Origin: a virus | Virus record (IMG/VR): IMGVR_UViG_3300029319_000132 | Span: 1-40,732 of that record | DNA length: 40,732 bases | Reading direction: 5' to 3' (one strand) | In this document: positions 38,796-40,732 of the stretch, one piece after another | How the letters are laid out: each line of letters starts with the position of its first letter | Numbering within the stretch: position 1 is the stretch's first letter | Position numbers and translations under genes: made by a program | Notes under the pieces: model-generated | What the model was told of the DNA's origin: nothing | Seen by the model: only the letters and a program-made list of their open reading frames with translations | Database searches by the model: none

Positions 38796-39079
38796 TGGCA
38801 CGTAAAGCCGACAAGATGCCTGCCCGTAATAAAAAGAATTTTCGCCCCACCAAGAAGGGCGCGGGTATGACGGAAGCCGGGGTAAAAGCGTATCGTCGCA
38901 AGAACCCCGGCTCTAAACTCAAGACTGCGGTCACAGGCAAAGTTAAGCCCGGAAGCAAGGATGCAAAGCGACGTAAGTCGTTCTGTGCCCGCTCTGCAGG
39001 TCAGATGAAGAAGTTTCCGAAGGCTGCAAAGAATCCGAATAGCCGCCTGCGACAGGCGCGGAAGAGGTGGAAATGCTAA
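38795..39079 (+). CDS. DUF6321-like basic protein
   Basis: A 94-residue very basic protein. The landmarks TKKGAGMTEAGVKAYRRKNP, GSKLKTAVTGKVKPGS, RRKSFCARSAGQMKKF and NPNSRLRQARKRWKC match a family (DUF6321, from memory) known from cyanophages and other marine phages. In it, the 'RRKSFCAR' and terminal 'RKWKC' segments are the most conserved. The two cysteines could bind metal or pair. A role in the virion or in host takeover has not been established. It overlaps the holin-like gene by 7 nt. Confidence 0.82.
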   Translation: MARKADKMPARNKKNFRPTKKGAGMTEAGVKAYRRKNPGSKLKTAVTGKVKPGSKDAKRRKSFCARSAGQMKKFPKAAKNPNSRLRQARKRWKC

Positions 39080-39456
39080 GTGCATTGATCGGCCCACTGT
39101 CTAGCCTTGCAAGTACGTGGCTAGAGGGCAAGGTCGAAAAGACAAAGGCCGAGACCGGTGCAAAGGTTGCACGAGCGAAAGCAGAAGCAACCATCATGGA
39201 GAAGAAAGCAACCGGTGAAATCGACTGGGACTTGGAAGCGATCAAGGGTAGCCAATCCTCGTGGAAGGACGAGTGGTTGGTTATTTTGTTTTCGGTTCCT
39301 TTAGTTCTTGCATTCATTCCGGGTATGGAGGGGGTAGTAGCCAATGGATTCCAGCAACTCGAAGCTATGCCGCAATGGTATCAATATTCTTTGGGGGTTA
39401 TCGTTGCTGCCTCATTTGGCGTTCGTTCAGCTACTAAATTCTTTGGGAAGAAGTAG
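39073..39456 (+). CDS. Holin-like membrane protein (GTA-holin/3TM type)
   Basis: A 127-residue protein from ATG 39073; an in-frame GTG at 39067 is an alternative start. An N-terminal hydrophobic segment (MLSALIGPLSSLASTWL) is followed by an Ala/Lys/Glu-rich helix (KVEKTKAETGAKVARAKAEA) and two further membrane helices around residues 71-90 (WLVILFSVPLVLAFIPGMEG) and 104-122 (YQYSLGVIVAASFGVRSATK). The layout is that of the three-helix holin family found in gene-transfer-agent-like and marine phages. It lies three genes before a lysozyme, as expected for control of lysis timing. Confidence 0.8.
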   Translation: MLSALIGPLSSLASTWLEGKVEKTKAETGAKVARAKAEATIMEKKATGEIDWDLEAIKGSQSSWKDEWLVILFSVPLVLAFIPGMEGVVANGFQQLEAMPQWYQYSLGVIVAASFGVRSATKFFGKK

Positions 39457-39458
39457 GC

Positions 39459-39668
39459 ATGGCCGAAGTCACTATGGAGCGCATACTGAAGTGGAAGATA
39501 CTCCCCCGTTTGATGATGTTGGGGATGTCGATCTCGGCATGGCGCGTGGTGGAGTGGTTCATGGGACTAGCGGACCCGACAAGTCAACAGGCTGCACTTG
39601 TAAGTGTGGTGACGGGGGCGATGACGGGAGCGTTCGCAGTGTGGATGGGACATGAGACGAACAAATGA
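39459..39668 (+). CDS. Small two-helix membrane protein of the lysis cluster
   Basis: A 69-residue protein directly in front of the lysozyme gene, which it overlaps by 4 nt (ATGA). Hydrophobic helices lie around residues 14-33 (ILPRLMMLGMSISAWRVVEW) and 43-62 (QQAALVSVVTGAMTGAFAVW). It could be a second holin, an antiholin or a lysis accessory. The family is common in marine phages beside lysozyme genes. A GGAAGAAGTAGGC leader provides a modest ribosome-binding site. Confidence 0.75.
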   Translation: MAEVTMERILKWKILPRLMMLGMSISAWRVVEWFMGLADPTSQQAALVSVVTGAMTGAFAVWMGHETNK

Positions 39669-40150
39669 AATATAACACATCACATTTCTTAGATAAGCTG
39701 ATTGCACATGAGGGCTTGGTCCTCACCGTGTATCAGGACACTCTCGGCATCGACACTATTGGTATCGGGCGCAATTTGAAAGACCGGGGGATCAGTAAAG
39801 AAGAACTCGATTACATGGACATTCCGTCGATGGCTATCGTGTACGAACACGGTATCACAGAAGCGGATGCACGTTATCTTGCCATGAACGACATCAAGAT
39901 CGTAGAGGACGAGTTGTGCCGTGTGCAACCTGTCGTCAACGACTTGGATGCCGTACGTCAGTTGATCCTGATGGACATGGCTTTCAATATGGGTGTGCCA
40001 CGCCTCTGTAAATTTAAGAAGATGTGGGCTGCGATCCACGAGCGTAAGTTCGACGCCGCTGGGCGGGAGATGCTCGATTCCAGATGGGCGAAACAAGTAG
40101 GTTCGCGGGCCACAAAACTCTCGGACGCGATGAAGAAGGGTGAATTCTAA
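39665..40150 (+). CDS. Endolysin, T4-type lysozyme (glycoside hydrolase family 24)
   Basis: A 161-residue lysozyme cleaving the glycan strands of peptidoglycan at the end of infection. The catalytic triad is in place with the spacing of T4 lysozyme: LIAHEG (Glu16), YQDTLG (Asp25) and IDTIGIG (Thr31). The C-terminal lobe has LILMDMAFNMGVPRLCKFKK and AAGREMLDSRWAKQVGSRAT, typical of the family. No signal peptide or SAR helix is present, so it depends on a holin for release, consistent with the two membrane proteins encoded just upstream. No spanin genes were recognised. Confidence 0.95.
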   Translation: MKYNTSHFLDKLIAHEGLVLTVYQDTLGIDTIGIGRNLKDRGISKEELDYMDIPSMAIVYEHGITEADARYLAMNDIKIVEDELCRVQPVVNDLDAVRQLILMDMAFNMGVPRLCKFKKMWAAIHERKFDAAGREMLDSRWAKQVGSRATKLSDAMKKGEF

Positions 40151-40386
40151 TGGGCAAGCGTAAGAACACCACCATGAGTGGCATAGAAAGAGACGAAAAG
40201 AACTATGGTCTGCGAGAGTTTTTAGATGACTACGGACCAGTCTCAAATTTTATTCGTCTACTCAGGGGGCATGACGAAAAAAAACCTGCTATGCCCCCCG
40301 GATTAGGTGGAAAGGGGTTTGATGCTATCAACCCAAGTTCTCCTAAAGGACGTAAAGCCTCTAGTAGTGCAGAGAAGCCTGACTGA
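40150..40386 (+). CDS. Small hypothetical protein after the lysozyme
   Basis: A 78-residue protein starting MGKRKNTTMSGIERDEKNYG. A helical middle (LREFLDDYGPVSNFIRLLRG) is flanked by a basic N-terminus and a Pro/Gly/Ser-rich tail ending KGRKASSSAEKPD. It shares single bases with its neighbours on both sides (TAATG and TGATG). No family is recognised; the low-complexity tail is unlike that of an enzyme. It may be virion-associated like the genes that follow across the junction. Confidence 0.7.
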   Translation: MGKRKNTTMSGIERDEKNYGLREFLDDYGPVSNFIRLLRGHDEKKPAMPPGLGGKGFDAINPSSPKGRKASSSAEKPD

Positions 40387-40732
40387 TGCCCTTAACTAAA
40401 AAAGGTAAAGACATCATGCAGTCAATGAAACGTACCTACGGGGGCCGTAAGGGTGAGCAAGTCTTCTACGCAACACGCAACGCCGGAAAGATTGAAGGCG
40501 TGGAGAAAGAACAAGAACTCAAGAAGGGTGGCCGGGTTAGAAAAGCTGGCAAATCGTCGCGCCCTAAAAAGAAGAGCAAGAGTAGAGTTAATGAGGCTGG
40601 CAACTACACTAAGCCCGGAATGAGAAAGCGACTCTTCAACCGTATCAAGGCTGGTGGCAAGGGCGGACGCCCGGGACAGTGGTCGGCGCGTAAAGCCCAG
40701 ATGCTTGCGTCAGCCTACAAAAAAGCAGGGGG
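40386..40732 (+). CDS. 5' part of the junction-spanning gene (DUF5872-like basic protein)
   Basis: 115 complete codons from ATG 40386 to the window end, plus two bases of the next. The protein starts MPLTKKGKDIMQSMKRTYGG, contains ATRNAGKIEGVEKEQELKKG and a Lys-rich linker, and then the conserved block KAGGKGGRPGQWSARKAQML. The latter I associate with DUF5872-like proteins of marine phages, which end shortly afterwards with 'YK..GG'. Here that end, YKKAGG, runs straight into the fragment at bases 1-70 when the ends are joined, giving 138 residues. Function is unknown. Confidence 0.8.
   Translation, partial: MPLTKKGKDIMQSMKRTYGGRKGEQVFYATRNAGKIEGVEKEQELKKGGRVRKAGKSSRPKKKSKSRVNEAGNYTKPGMRKRLFNRIKAGGKGGRPGQWSARKAQMLASAYKKAG

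Noticed and set aside
1-40732. tRNA genes
   Set aside because: No cloverleaf with a proper T arm was found by eye. AGGTTCGCGG resembles a T-arm core but lacks the flanking pairs. A tRNAscan run could still find one.

Overview
The window reads as the complete genome of a short-tailed (podovirus-like) dsDNA phage drawn as a linearised circle. The reading frame open at the right end continues in phase and in sequence sense into the fragment at the left end (138 codons across the junction), so 40,732 bp is probably the whole unit. The gene set points to a marine phage of the Alphaproteobacteria, most likely the Roseobacter group: a monomeric B12-dependent ribonucleotide reductase, a T7-type endonuclease I, MazG, and a family-A polymerase carrying a DnaJ-type zinc finger. 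That combination recalls roseophage SIO1/cobaviruses and the HMO-2011 type. This placement is inference from remembered families, not a search result. No RNA polymerase, tRNA or CRISPR array was seen, and the recognisable promoters are of the host sigma-70 type.

Layout. (1) From about 26.0 kb through 40.7 kb and across the junction to 9.6 kb lies one long rightward late block: TerS, TerL, a tyrosine-recombinase-like protein, portal with a small gene nested in its 3' end, a virion lytic-transglycosylase protein, scaffold, major capsid protein, a capsid-associated protein, several small very basic proteins, holin-like proteins, lysozyme, then five virion-type proteins ending with one of 1,548 residues. 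(2) From 20.0 kb down to 9.6 kb a leftward block encodes replication and nucleotide metabolism: primase, DnaB-type helicase, separate 3'-5' exonuclease and polymerase genes, a probable ssDNA-binding protein, a Cas4/RecB-type nuclease, endonuclease I, MazG, a DUF3310 protein, NrdJ and a further nuclease. A strong internal promoter splits it after the polymerase gene. (3) From 20.0 to 22.3 kb rightward early genes are small and mostly unknown: a ribbon-helix-helix protein, membrane and secreted peptides, and a stand-alone DnaJ-type zinc-finger protein. (4) From about 22.3 to 25.8 kb there is a visibly GC-richer accessory island with repeated 19-20 bp boxes, a shared ribosome-binding leader, DUF7178- and DUF932-type proteins and a winged-helix regulator. 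It ends in a strong terminator.

Between the island and the late block lies about 650 bp without a protein gene. It holds what looks like a minus-strand small RNA of about 78 nt with its own promoter and intrinsic terminator, back to back with the late promoter.

The most unusual points are the recombinase-like fold inside the packaging/portal cluster, the small RNA, the box-bounded island, the exonuclease/polymerase split with a +1 frame change, the gene nested in the portal gene, and the lack of any recognisable tail gene.
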